Assembly: GCF_021155765.1 (NCBI RefSeq)
Contig: NC_060108.1
Coordinates: 19,059,025-19,123,024, forward strand
Source: Diprion similis
Lineage: Eukaryota; Arthropoda; Insecta; Hymenoptera; Diprionidae
Reading direction: 5' to 3'
Length of the DNA: 64,000 nucleotides
The notes below the pieces were generated by a model. That model searched no databases. It saw only the letters and a program-made list of their open reading frames with translations, and was not told where the DNA came from. A program made the position numbers and the translations under genes. Positions within the stretch are counted from its first letter, which is position 1. Each line of letters begins with the position of its first letter. Shown here one piece after another: positions 23,968-43,400 of this stretch.

Positions 23968-26631
23968 GTAGGATAGGCAGCTACAGGATAATATGAATAA
24001 ACTGATACTTTGAATCACATACTGCGGGTACATATATACATACTTTCGGTAGATTGGCTTCTGCATCATTGTTATCTTAAGTATAGTAAAACTTTTATTT
24101 CGTGATCTGTACAAGTTAATAATTAGTTATTTATACAATGGAAGCTTGCACTTATCTTTTCATATATTTGTGTAATAATTTAAAGCCTTTCAAATTCAGG
24201 GGTGGGCAAATCTATGCGCAATACGTATTTGAAAGACATCAAATCGTACGGCTAGATAATTTATAATTGAAAGTACATAACAAGTGTTTTTGTGATAAAA
24301 AAAGAAGTTTATGTCACTGGTGTATTGCATTTGCTTAATTACAAAAGGATTGTTATGTATAAGATGTGAAATAAGTAACTTTTCTCTTATTACTGTTTTT
24401 GTACACTGTATTAGAATTTATTAAACAACGTTAAAAAGAAAAGTTTGATTATGTTTTTTGTTTCGTTAAACACAGAATGTACTTTGCTTTCCAAACACAC
24501 ATTTTTCCAATAGTTTGTCCACTCCTGATTATGATTAAACGTGTATATAATTGTAAAAAGGTATATACATATCTCAACATAGTAGAGATCACCGGGATTA
24601 CTTTCTAGTTCAGTTAAATCTAATGGAATGCTACCTAGAAAAAATACATGGCAAATTAAAAAAAAAAAAAATTACAAAAAAAGTTAGTATGAATAGTAGA
24701 TTGTGCATCAAGGAGGCAAAGAAGGTCCTTTTATGCCGAGCGTAAGTGCAAATACGTGAGGTGAAAAAAACTGCTTCCATGGTGTACATGATACCGTATG
24801 TCACAAAAGTATGTATTACAAGTTTTTTTTTTTTGGCAAAAAAAAAAAGTATAGAAGCTTAACCCGCATTATTTTCGTCAACATAAAAATACGATTTTAC
24901 TGATATATAAATACCAATTCTTAGGGGAGAATGCTCATGAAATATACATATAAATAAATAAAATAATTAATAATACGAACGCAAAGATGAACAAAAATTT
25001 ATGCAGGTTTTTCTAAGGTCAAGGTATCGATAAATTTTTTTTTTTTTTAATAAATAATGATGAGCTAGGAGTTGCAATTAGCTCCATGCTCGAGTTGTTA
25101 ATACAGGGAAAATTGTGTCAAATTTTTTTCTTATAATACAGCAATCTATAGACATTGAAATTTAGTTTTACTTTGTATCCGGTTGGATCCTACACAAAAC
25201 GTCAAAATTATATTCACTGAGAATTGGTGGATTTCCCAGTACCATAGAAGAGCAGCACTATTATCGAGTATTTGTACAACAACTTGTGCAAATTTTTCAC
25301 CAGTATATAATTAAGTTTGGTAAATATCTGACTGAAAAAAATTTACAAATAATCACCAAAAGTATCCGAATGGTCTACATACAATTACGAGAGCTATGTC
25401 CGTAAAGTCCAGTGCTATTCTGTTTCATAAAACATATGTTCCAAAAACATATTTATTCACATCCCGTTATAATAAGACAGCTCGAAAATGGTTTACTTTA
25501 TTTGTCATTACTGAAATAATAATTTCTTTTTCCGTAAAAATAATCGACATCTCTGAATATATTTTGGCAAAATGACATTAGCATCATTTAGTTCATGTGG
25601 TGTTATTTAGTCAACAATAATACGAGTAAAGTCTAAGGGTAGAAAAGCAGCCCATCTTTACTCTTGAAATTCTATTTACAGTGACAACGGATAGCACTCC
25701 CATTTTTTGCAAGCCAGATAACTACACGTGCCAATCTAGTCTAAGGTTCACCCTATTTATACATTTAATAATAATCGTAAATATCAATATATTTAAGGAG
25801 GGAGTCTACTCTAAGAAATCCCTGTTTATCGAAAATTGCGTATGAGCTAAGAAACCTAAATACAGAAATTACGAAGGAAACTTTATGTAGACATGTGTAT
25901 CAAATAGCAACTCGGTATGCACTCAGTTAAGCTGGTTTTGTCCACCTTTGAAAGCTACTAATATCAAATTGACGTGCCTAGTTTTTCATTTAATGAGATA
26001 AATATTTATTGCGATTATACTCAGTTATTCTGAGCGAAGAAATTCGCGAAAGTATGGCTTTCGGAGTAAATCAGAAAATGTAATTGCATGATTCTAATAT
26101 TGAAAATCATGGAGCTCTTACATTGAACTGTTCATCGAAAAAATATGTACTGTTATAAAATTAGGGAGCATATGAATTCTTGCAGTATCTTCATATTGAA
26201 CCTAGTTGTAAAATAGACAGTAGAACTTTGTGTCGAAATTGCAATTCAATAAATGGCGAAAAACTAACATAATATACTCAAGTATTTCGAAGCAGGTTCC
26301 CTCCTTAAGATATCAAATTAAACGATGAGCAAAGTACGTTGAATGAATCAGTGATATTACCAAGTGAATGATTACGCCATTGAACATGTATACTTTACCA
26401 AGCAATTATGTACAGCAAATATTTATAACATACTTATTTCGATCGTTCATCTCTCTATTTTCTACGTAAAAGCATAAAAAGTACGTTAGATTGGCATTTG
26501 TCATTGACCAGATTAGAAGAAAAAAAGACAAAAAAAAAAAAAAAAGAAATCAAACACTACCTCTCTACACCCAATCATGCGACGCCACAACACAAGAGCT
26601 ACTAAGTCCCTGGATGAGCTGTCCACCTACG

Positions 26632-33098
<6,467 letters not shown>

Positions 33099-35668
33099 TT
33101 TATAATCCTAAATCCTACAGCCAAGCTTTCACAACCACGGTCACGTCTGTGAGGTCATTAAAGCTAAGATTCTCCCGTCCTTCTCTATGCGGCACTGAAT
33201 CTCCGATTGATTCCAGCTGCTACATTTGTTGCAAATCCATCTCTCTAAAAGTAAGAAAATGCATATTGTTAAATAATGTAAAACCAGTTTTTAGAACGTA
33301 TAAGGCTTTTTTGGGGGTTAAAAGAGCACATTAATAGCTACCGATGATTCATTTATGATTATAAATGTTCATGCACACTGGGAGATTTGATTCCGGGATC
33401 TGGCTGGTATTATGGAATAAAAATAACCAAAATATGGAATGAAGTAAAGATTACCTGCGATAAGTGGATGAAATCAGAATAGAAGTACTTGTCGCAGAAT
33501 AAAGAGTGCATAATACAAAAGCTGGCCAATTTTGTAGGAATATTTTAAAACAATGGCACTTTAAGCCGATCAAACAATGTTGTATAAAGAATCAGATTGT
33601 TTGTACGGATTTCGGTCGGTTTCGTGATAATCCAACAGTGTAGCGCAAGATAAAGATAGTTGAAGAGAGTGGGAGTGAACGAAGCTTGAAATCATCTACC
33701 ATGTATGGACCTTGTTTACAAAATAAAACCGTCGTTGAATATTGGTCAGTGGTTTAGGGTTGGGCAAGGCTTTTTGAAAATTGTAACCTATCGAACTGTG
33801 ACCGCGGAAAGATATTTGTATGAAGTGACGATCGTTCGTATACTGGAAGAAAGAAAAAGTAGAAACGAAGTGATAAATCGAAATTATTTAAGAATACGAT
33901 ATTAATATAAGATATTAATCAGCGTCATTAATGAATCAAATAGACGAAAGATCGTCGACGAAGTAGAAAAGAGAGAAACGAAGACAAGGGTACAGGGTGA
34001 ACCCGTGAGGGTGTTACCAGGAAATAAGGCTGCTTTGGAAAGAAGTATATATGACAGGTTCGATATTATGTGACAGCGCAGCGCGACTGGTCGTCTCCAG
34101 TCCTGCGGAGTGCAGGCTCGGGGTGTTAGGTGGGTCCCGCTGGACGGCAGGTGCCTACTCTGCCACGGGCCGTTCACAAAAGAATTATAATATGTACCTA
34201 CCATATTTATTGAGCACCGTAAAGCATTATATTTAAGGGGTTAACGTCAGCCCGCCTAAAGCCAGATCCTACTAACCTAATATCACTTTGTCCCGGTCGA
34301 GCACTTGGTTAATAATTGAATAAAAAACAGAGTAAAATGCATTATTTCATATCGCGGATGAGTCGTGAAACACACAGCCACACACAGCTGAGCCGTGCGT
34401 GCGCCATTTAGAAAACTGACCGACCTAGTCAAGCTGAGGAAAAGCCTTGAATGAAATTTCAATTATTCATCTGTGCATTTATCATGATGCTGTATCTATC
34501 CGACGATCAACGCGACGGAACCCGTTTCTCAATGCGTAGAAAAATTTAACGAAACAAAAGTATTTTTCGATTTCGCATTCTTCGTCGTTTCTCGTCAACT
34601 TCAACATGTGCGAAGCAAGCGATTATACGTTACGAAGTTGAATTAGTGACGTGCGTATACGGTGGCTCGTTTGAGCTAGGAAACGTCTAGGGAAAATTTA
34701 TTTGTGTAGGTGAAATTAAAATCAAGATGGAGTAGCGTGTTCGGCACGGAGATGTACTCCTTGTATTTATCCGTTTTGACACCCCGGGGGTATCGTAAAT
34801 AGTTTTATGGATATTCACAAGAGTTTCGAGTGTACGAAGAACATGATAAAAATCACCACCTAGGAAATTCTCACGGATATCAAGGTACACACATCTGTCA
34901 ACAACAATCTTTTGCTCAACCAAAAAAATATTTTGGTCAAGGCTCTAGTTAGCCCCAAGCATACGCGTGTAACTGCTCTTATTTTTCTTCTCACCCTCGT
35001 GATGTCAAAATTTATTTATAGCTAATTCACGAGGCAAATGTAAGTATAGAAGTCCGTCAGAGTATATAAAAAGCTATGACCTAACCTAAAAACTCGTCAA
35101 ATCTCAGCTGGTATTTGATTCCTCTGTTTTCAATAATATAGCTAATTCGGCCAAGTCTTCTTGGAGTATGTCGAATTTTGAAATTGACATTCATGTCTTA
35201 TAATTGCTACACCTATACTTAAAAAAAGTGCCGTGGTTGTGCTCTTTATCGACAAGCAACATCGAATCTTTATTTGTTGTTTTCCAGTCGTCGTTTACAT
35301 ATAATATCTCACTGATATTAGGAGGCAGAATATAGCATGTCATTTTCTGACCTTCCATAATAGGCTTCACTGAAAATATACATTGTAAAATAAAAATTAT
35401 CAAGATTTCGTTACGTTTCAAATGATTTTCGAAATTATGTGAAATACTGGAGATTTTTAGTAAACATGTAATAAAACCAAAGTAAATTGTCGACAGATAG
35501 CCTGTGAAAATTGCGTTTAGTGTTACCCGTGTATCTTGACTGTTTCATTATAAATACTTTACTAATTCACCAACTTTTTCCATATTCTATAGTGTAAATT
35601 GACAAGAATCCAGCTTTGACGAATCATAAAACTTCTCTTCTTATTGACTTCTCTCAATTTTGCCAACC
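33099..35668. promoter_or_regulatory. Divergent promoter region between ROCK and the BTB gene
   Basis: The ROCK start (minus strand, 33098) and the BTB gene start (plus strand, 35669) face away from each other across 2.57 kb. The region must contain both 5' UTRs and promoters. A CpG- and GC-rich patch at about 34060-34170 stands out in the AT-rich DNA and is the best guess for the ROCK promoter or a non-coding first exon. No TATA box or coding exon could be assigned. Short frames here are not protein-like. Confidence 0.4.
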
Positions 35669-37987
35669 ATGGGATCCCCCTGCGACTGGCAAGTAACGAA
35701 ACAAAAGGTAGCTCAGCGAGGCAAACACATACTAGAAACGGGGCAATGGTCAGACTGCAAATTTATCGTCGGGCAAGAACCGCATCAACAGATCCTTGAA
35801 GGGCACAAATTGTTCTTAGCCATGTCTAGCCCAGTCTTCGAGGCGATGTTTTTTGGTGGAATGGCAGAAAAAAATGACCCTATCCCCATCAGAGACGTTC
35901 AGCCTGAAGCGTTTAAGGCCCTGCTTGAATATATTTATACTGATAATATAGACCTCGGATCTTTTGAGCTCGCTTGCGAGTTGTGCTACTGCGCTAAAAA
36001 GTACATGCTTCCATTTCTTGTTGAGGAATGCACAAAGTTTCTTTGGTCAGATTTGTCACCAAAAAAGGCATGCCGTGCCTACGAGTTTGCCAAGCTGTTC
36101 GAGGAGCCAGTACTGATGGAAAAATGCCTTCAGATAATTTGCACAAAGACCAACAGCGTTCTGAGCAAACCAAGTTTTGAGGAAATCGAAATTGGTACCT
36201 TGGTGACAGTCTTTGAGCAGGAAGAACTGGAAATCAATTCTGAAATTGAATTGTTTTCTGCCGCCGAACGATGGGCGAGGTCCGAGTGCAGTAGGAAAGG
36301 ACTGGATCCAGAGGACAACAAGTCACTTCGCTCTGTCATTGGAAATGCTCTGACGAAAATCAGATTTTTAACTTTAACTCCACAAGAATTTGCTGAAGGA
36401 CCTGCTGGCTCTTCACTACTAAATCAGGATGAAGCATTTGCTATTTTGATGAACATTTCATCGAGTGAAAGAAAATGGCCTATGCCTGAGGGATTCTCAA
36501 CTAATGTACAAAGCCGTGTCAAGCCATTAAAGCAGCATCCCACAATGGGAGATTTATCGGTAATTTTGCATTCTTACTGTTTGATTTTTTAATTTAGTAG
36601 TTTGTCAATGACAGTTTTAAATTGTTGACCATGTTTACATTACTGCAATTTCTGGTCTCAATCTTCAAGATAATAGAATAGATTTAGTTTTAACACTTGA
36701 CTTATATTTCATTTATCGCAAGAATTAATTGTAGTAACAACTCTTTGTCATTTTTTCACGTAGACAATCGGAGTTGTGGCAAGTACCAGTGGAACTAGCA
36801 CAGCCGGCGGATCGAACAATATGTTGAGCGATGGGCAAGCACCCAACTCTTCATCAAAATTGAATTCCAGGAGTTTCCTTTTCGGCAAGAATTCCTCTCA
36901 AGACAACACTCTGTGGCCTGGGACTCCACAACATGTTAGAGCATTCTCCATGAATTCAAGTAATTCTTCATTGAACGTAGCAAATAATTCGTTAAATATG
37001 ATGGGATCTGGTGCTGCGGTTGAGGGTGGCGCAGTTAGAGAAGGCCTCAAATACTATTGTCTAAGATCCATAGTTCAACAAACTGACTGCTTGAACACAA
37101 GCGTCCTGGATTGTTCTGTTGCTTTCAATGTCGACAGAAACATCTGCGTAATTGGAGTTCAAGTGCCAACTCAGGTCAGAATTGTATGTCTTGAGATGAA
37201 ATTTGATTATTTTAAGTTAAATTGATATAGGTATTTCTATTATGTGAGATTATCAACTCTTAGCGAGTTTCATTTTATCGTGTTACTACTTTACTAATAA
37301 TTAATTGCGCTATTTCTTACAGGTTCAAAATCAATCCATTGCTCCATCTGATCCATTTTATTCAGCAATTCCTGGCTCTTACACTGAATTGTTGTATGCT
37401 CATCTTCTTGACTCTGATGGGTCGAGATTAACTTACACACACTATACTTCACGAGTGAATGTTGGCAGTTTGGTCGAAATCACATTCAACAGACCAGTTT
37501 ATATACAAAGAAATAAGGTACGTTCATCACATGTCTGCATTATGGAAACCACAGTTGAATATTTGATTATTCAGCTAATTAGCCTTTCTCAGGAAAATTA
37601 GAGAAGTGAAAGAAACTTGCAGCTTGAGCAAAGAATTTTAAAATCGACAACGAAATTCCAAAAGAGGTCCTATTTACAATTAAATTTCTTGCTGTCGAAA
37701 TTATAAGAGTAAATCCAGCTCCCAGTTTTAGATTGATAAATTCTTGTCTGTGTGAACTCGAATCTGTAAGTTGATACGTGTATCAGTAGTTAAAAAAAAA
37801 CCTTTTTCACTTTTTTCCCTGATAGGTATATCGTGTTGGAGTCGTTTTCAATAAAGTTGGTTGGTACCCCATGGGCGCTTGTACACAGAGAATGGCTTGT
37901 GACTCGGTATTTTTCTCTTTCGGAGTTGGGAACAGCTCTGATAGTGTTCGTGACGGTCTCATCCGATCTATCATCTTTACCTATTGA
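35669..37987 (+). CDS. BTB-BACK-PHR domain protein, BTBD1/2/3/6 family, 4 exons
   Basis: Family members use the BTB and BACK domains to bind Cullin-3 and the PHR domain to bind substrates, acting as ubiquitin-ligase adaptors. Exons: 35669-36559, 36764-37174, 37323-37517 and 37826-37987, all joined in phase 0; 1659 nt, 552 residues. The start ATG sits in a strong context (accATGg). The BTB domain is at about residues 25-125 (SDCKFIVG, EGHKLFLAMSSPVFEAMFFG, LLEYIYTDNIDL). BACK follows at about 135-240 (FEEPVLMEKC, EIELFSAAERWARSEC), then a Ser/Asn-rich linker, about 298-390. The PHR-like domain, about 393-552, has DCSVAFNVDRNICVIGVQVP, YTHYTSRVNVGSLVEITFN and the C-terminal GLIRSIIFTY, comparable to the family ending GQIPEVIFY. 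The PHR part is more diverged than in classical BTBD6/lute, so I do not assign an exact orthologue. Confidence 0.88.
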
Positions 37988-40446
37988 AGGCTGCAGTATA
38001 AATTATGATATTTTCAGATCAAAACATGAATTTACATCACAAAAATAGGCCCAGTCTTTTTTTTCGTTTTGTTATTATTTATTGTCCCGATTACTTCGGT
38101 TGTTTGTTTTCCAGAACACTCTAATCGATTTACATTTATGAATGTAATTCAAGAAATTTATTATATAAATATTTGTTAATAAATAACTTATGTATATGTA
38201 TGTGTATATGTATACAATATATCGAATTCAATATGTATACATATATTTATATATTGTACGCATATTAGAATAATTTGTGCCAAAAATGCATTGTGTTAAC
38301 AACTTTATTTTTTCTGTTCTAAATATGATTGAGGCATAATCGAATATAACGCGAAGGACAAAAGAGAACCGTTTAAAGAACTAACTTAGAGTTTGATATA
38401 CCGTACAAAAAATCTATTTCTCAATATTACTGCTTCATAAATATGTAGACCTATGATATAGTAGCATTTTACATGTGTCGCAAAACGATTTGAGAATTCA
38501 AGCATTTACGTTTCTAAAATTGTTTTGAATGCATTACTGTCATATGTCACTTAATCTTATTATGAACGCAGTTACATTCTATCATACCTCTCGTAGAAAA
38601 CGTGCATTTCATGAGAGTTACTATGAATTTATGTAAATATATTCAGCAATTTTAAAATCATGTTTCAATTTTACTGTTTTAATTTCATGTAACAGATGCA
38701 TTGGTTAAATTATAAAAATAAAATCATTTTACGTTCAATAATGTTCATTGTAACAAATTACGTAGGTTCTCAATTTCCAAAGTCGCCGAGGTCTTGGAAT
38801 TATGCATACAGTTTTAACTGCGAGAAAAATGAGTAAGAAAAGTTGATTTAAAAAATGTGGAATTCGAATATATCACATCCCAGGGCTGATCACATAATTT
38901 TTACATAAATTCGTTAACAGGTGGATTAAATTTTTACATGTATCCCATTCAAAGAACACAATAATCAAGAATTATAGAATATGGAAGCAATTAGTAGACC
39001 TGTTTGACTCTGGGAGAATAGAAAAGGCTTTGTCAGAGGTAAGTATAGTGTAATAATTAATGGTATAACTCATTATTTGGATGTTTTTTTTTCTTGCATT
39101 GTGCTTGAAATTGTTTATTTCATACAGTGTATGAACTCGTGTAGAACTGTAATTGAATGTATGCGACTGGCTGTACATCGTCAAGCTGCTTATCTGTTGG
39201 TGCAAATTGATTATTTTTTGATTACTGTGGGAGTGTTCGAGACATTGGAATACGACCACAGCATGATGCCGAACGCGTGTGACTCAGTATCATAATCATT
39301 TAAGTAATAATCAATCCATGAAACCAGAACACAGAAAAATGGTATGTGTACAAATATGATAAATTTTTCTTTTGAGTTATAAACTAGAATACAAAATGCA
39401 CACCAATGTCAATGTTTTATATCAGACCCATAATCCTCTGTACATAGTAAATACACCTAAATTTATAGCTAAAATACGTTTGAAATTTTCTCCATTATAT
39501 TCTTAGTGCATACATAATACAAAATATAGGTCAAATTTTTTAACCATATTGTAGAGTTATCTCTTAGACTTAATTTTACATTATACAGATTTGAGTCGTT
39601 GTATTCTGTTCTTTATTATCATTTGTTGAAGAGTATTGTGTGAGTATATTATTATATTATTGGTACTTCAATTCTATTCTACTGTTTCAGCATATATGGC
39701 CATTTGTAAATTGATAAGTTTCATTATTGACCTGCCATTATGCAAATCTGTTGTTCTCAAAGAACATCAAGTATAACTGTACGTCATAGAATAGAGAGAT
39801 GTAAAAAGTAAGTAAGTCATCAATGACTTTTATGTTGCAAAATGTGTTTACGAAAAAGCTCTAGTACGTATATGATAGTATCAAAAGGTAAATTCAAAAA
39901 ATTTTAGCGAATAATCAGTATGAATAACTTCTGTACAACAAATTGTTATCAGTATCTTACACTCTAATGTAATACATTGTGCCTCAGAATACTAATCTCA
40001 TGATGTGTTTTCATAGTGGAATGTCTTGATTCAAAAGTTTAACGCTTGAGTGCTATCATAAATAAATACTGAAATCCGAAATTGTATACCCACTTTTGAT
40101 ATATTCATCTGAACTATGAGTTACAGCAGATATTTGTAACTCAACTGTAGAAATAGTATAAAAATTTGTGATGTCTGTTTAACAAGTGAATAAAATTGTC
40201 ATAAAAACCACTTACGAAATAATACATTTCATATTACTAGATTGCCTATTGCAGATTATATCTACATGGATATATTGGGAAATCACAGATTTTTATGAAT
40301 TGAATAGCTGCAATCTATCTTCTTCGCGACTGCGACGATAATAAGACAGTATTAGTTGAAAACGAATATTTTTAGTACAAATAACATCATCAGGTATTAA
40401 ATTATTACTTGATCAGATCGAAGTAAAATGCGTACAATTTTTTGAC
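37988..40446. other. Convergent intergenic region between the BTB gene and Pomt1
   Basis: The region holds the 3' ends of two convergent genes. It is very AT-rich, with an alternating TATG/TATA dyad tract at about 38190-38265. Short open frames on both strands (for example 38972-39295) overlap each other and resemble no known protein. Confidence 0.6.
38178..38183 (+). terminator. Polyadenylation signal AATAAA, BTB gene
   Basis: A canonical hexamer 190 bases past the BTB stop codon on the coding strand. It is the first such signal downstream that I noted. Confidence 0.45.
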
Positions 40447-43400
40447 TCAAGTTTTGTGGATAATGAAATCCCAAGTGTCACGCCACCGCAATTTCAATAT
40501 TTCTGTCACTGTCAGTGGAGTTGTACCATAGCTTAAAACAGCAAATTTTTTAAATACATATATAATCATACCTATCCATGCTGCGATGCTTGTTTTGAAT
40601 AAAAACAAGGTAATATGCCATTTCAGTCGTTCTCTGTAAAGGATTATCATTACTAGTACTTCTTGTAAAACTATTATAACGTAAAATATATATAACGTAA
40701 AAAAACCTATATGTCAATTCAAACTTACCCAATTAAATAGTGCAGATGGTCAATGACCGCTGATGTTATTAAGACCTTGAATACAAATGCTGGTAAGTAA
40801 TGGTGCAGAAATAAAGTGCGCTCTACGAAAAAGAAGGGCAGATAGTGCAGGAGATATCCAACAAGAAGAACTTCACCAAAATTAACGAATCTTTTCCACT
40901 CCTGATCTGATATATCAAAGCACAATCTCCGACGCCTCATTAAGTAAAAGACGAGCATTAAAAAGTATATCAGAATCGATGCTGTCCCAGAGTACCAAAC
41001 GATTACATTACCCAGCAAATGCACTTGTGCCTGCAACAGGAAAAGAATCATGATAGCCAATCAATTCATGCTTGTTTATGTATTTTAATACCAGTATTCT
41101 TACGTTACTCTCAGTCGAGACCCAGTAGGCAATGCCACGTGTCATCATTGGCCACTCTAAAGGTTCGCTAGAATACATATGACTGTTTTGGCCTTCCTGG
41201 GCACTGAAGAACATCTTTGTTTGCAATTCCAAAAATTTTTCCCAAAAGCTCAACGTAGTAGCACGCAGCGGTATCATTTCAGCTCCGACCAATTCTCTTT
41301 CCCGTTGCTTTTGATCCTCACTTTTAGTATATCTATGCTCTTCAACATTCCAAACTGTATCTGGCTGCTCAATTATTCTATCTGCTACAATTTCGTGCTG
41401 ATTGTATCCCCAGTCCGGTAATTGTCTACCGCTAAATCTTAGTGCCTGCTCTGTGTTCACATGGATCAACCGTATCTGGCTTTGAATAGTGTGCCAAATC
41501 GGCCCAGTCTGATCGCGGTTAATTATATCTAATTTCCATAGATTTTGTGCTGGCATAGAAACGTTGTAATCTATGTAGCAAGACACCTCTTGATTCTGCG
41601 GAGACATCGGTGCAGCTACGTCATGCGAGTTTAACGCTCGACTGCTTATTCCGTGTACCAACTGAATCACATCCCCGTGCTTTATGGGATCGATTGGCTT
41701 GGTCACAACCAGACCATCTGTTCCTGGTCTCTTGACTATCCACCAGTTATTCACATCTTTAAATGAGTAGCAAGTCACTTGCTGCTGATGGGAGCTTCCC
41801 CGATTGTCCGGATAACGAAGCGGATACACTTGATTATGGCTGTGCAGCCAGCATGCTCTACCGTGGGTATGTCGCAGAGTTATTTGTGAGCCATGTGTAA
41901 CTTCTAAGGGTTGGCCTTTAGTAATGCTCGCCAAACCGCCTTCCAAACTAGCCTGGAAGGCGCTGGTCATCACCGAATCGTGGGGTCCAGCTTTCGTCAG
42001 GATAGATAAATGGACATAAAACACCCCGACGTATACCACTACTGGGATAGTTATGAGTACGAACATTCTTGCAAACAAATGAACATACAGGAGACCTGCA
42101 GACAAATATCTCTGTGGAATCAGACTCCAGTAATCACGGGCGATCAGAGCAACCGAAAGAAGAAGTGAGTAGAATCCAACGTACTTTACGCTAAAAAAGA
42201 ATACAGGAAAATAGAATTGTTATCATAGTTTGTTTCTGAAATTTTCTTATATACCTGCATTTTTTTGATTGCATTTCACTCACCATAAAGCGCAGGACAA
42301 ATTAAAAGCTCCCAATGATAGCCAGATCCACCAGGATATTGTGAAGGGCTTGTCCATAATCTTTCTAAATTTGGCAACACATAGCAAACCAAATAGCGAA
42401 AATTGTATCAGGATGCTTTCCATCAGAATAAACCTTGACTGCGTTAGGAATGCATTGTCTGAAATTGATGATAGGATTCGTATTGAATGAGACGTTAAGG
42501 CAATGCGATTTCGTCCAATAGTTTTGACTTGACAAATTATTATACTCGCCAAATAGTAACATCATTCCTGCTATAGTCGCACTCCATTGTTTGAAGCCTA
42601 ATTCCAGAGCCAAATGATAAACAGTTGGCAGTACCAAGCTGCCGCAGAAAGCTGGGATGATTCGCAAAGCAAAAAGGGGAACTAGATCAGTGTAGTCGCT
42701 TCCTATCCGGTCAAATTTGAATTTCCCATCGAAACCTGCCAAATAAGCAGCGATTGAAATCAGCTGCTTTCCCAGAGGTGGATGTGAGTCAAAGAAATAC
42801 GTCTTTCTCATGTAGAGTCCAACATATTTCCCATAATGGAGTTCGTCAAACCTATTCAAAATCGCAATATTTACTCGTATGTATTGAACGAATTATTATT
42901 TACAGTCAGTTAATTGTTGATTAATGAAATGTACAAAGGATTATTACTATAAAAGAAACCTTACACTATGCTCCGAGGTTCTTCCAATCGATATAATCGA
43001 GTTGCCAATCCACCGAGTAACAAAATTACAGCGACTAAATCAATTTCCAAATTTACTCTCAACCGGGTTGGCAAAGTTTTGGAAAATTCTCCAGCCTCCT
43101 TGGCTTCATATTCAACTGGCATTTCAGACACTGATGCACCGTCACCCTGTTAATAATTTGAGAAAAAATAAAACCGAGTTTGAATTTTCATCTTTGAGTA
43201 CATGAGAAAATCTAAAGGGAGCATTCCACGAGGTATCAATCCAGATCAGAAGTTGAGATCTTAAAGTCATTAGACAAATTGTAACGAATATATAGTGGCA
43301 TATCAAAATATTCACCATTTACGTATAAAAATTTAGAATTATTGTTCAAAATTACATACCTTTGTTGTAATAATAACTCTATTTTCAAAAATGTTGTGAT

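Larger units (their letters stand above)
16928..26631. other. Convergent intergenic region: 3' UTRs of Schip1 and ROCK plus AT-rich DNA
   Basis: Schip1 ends at 16927 on the plus strand and ROCK ends at 26632 on the minus strand. Two AATAAA signals follow Schip1. The remainder is AT-rich with A/T homopolymers, AT-rich dyad sequences (about 20040-20130) and short open frames on both strands. The longest plus-strand frame, 23491-23967, is described separately. I recognise no gene here. Confidence 0.6.

Noticed and set aside
42541-42548. GT donor at GGCGA|gtataa for Pomt1 intron 3
   Set aside because: It leaves phase 2 while the next exon requires phase 1, so the frame would break. The GC donor two bases earlier fits both frame and alignment.
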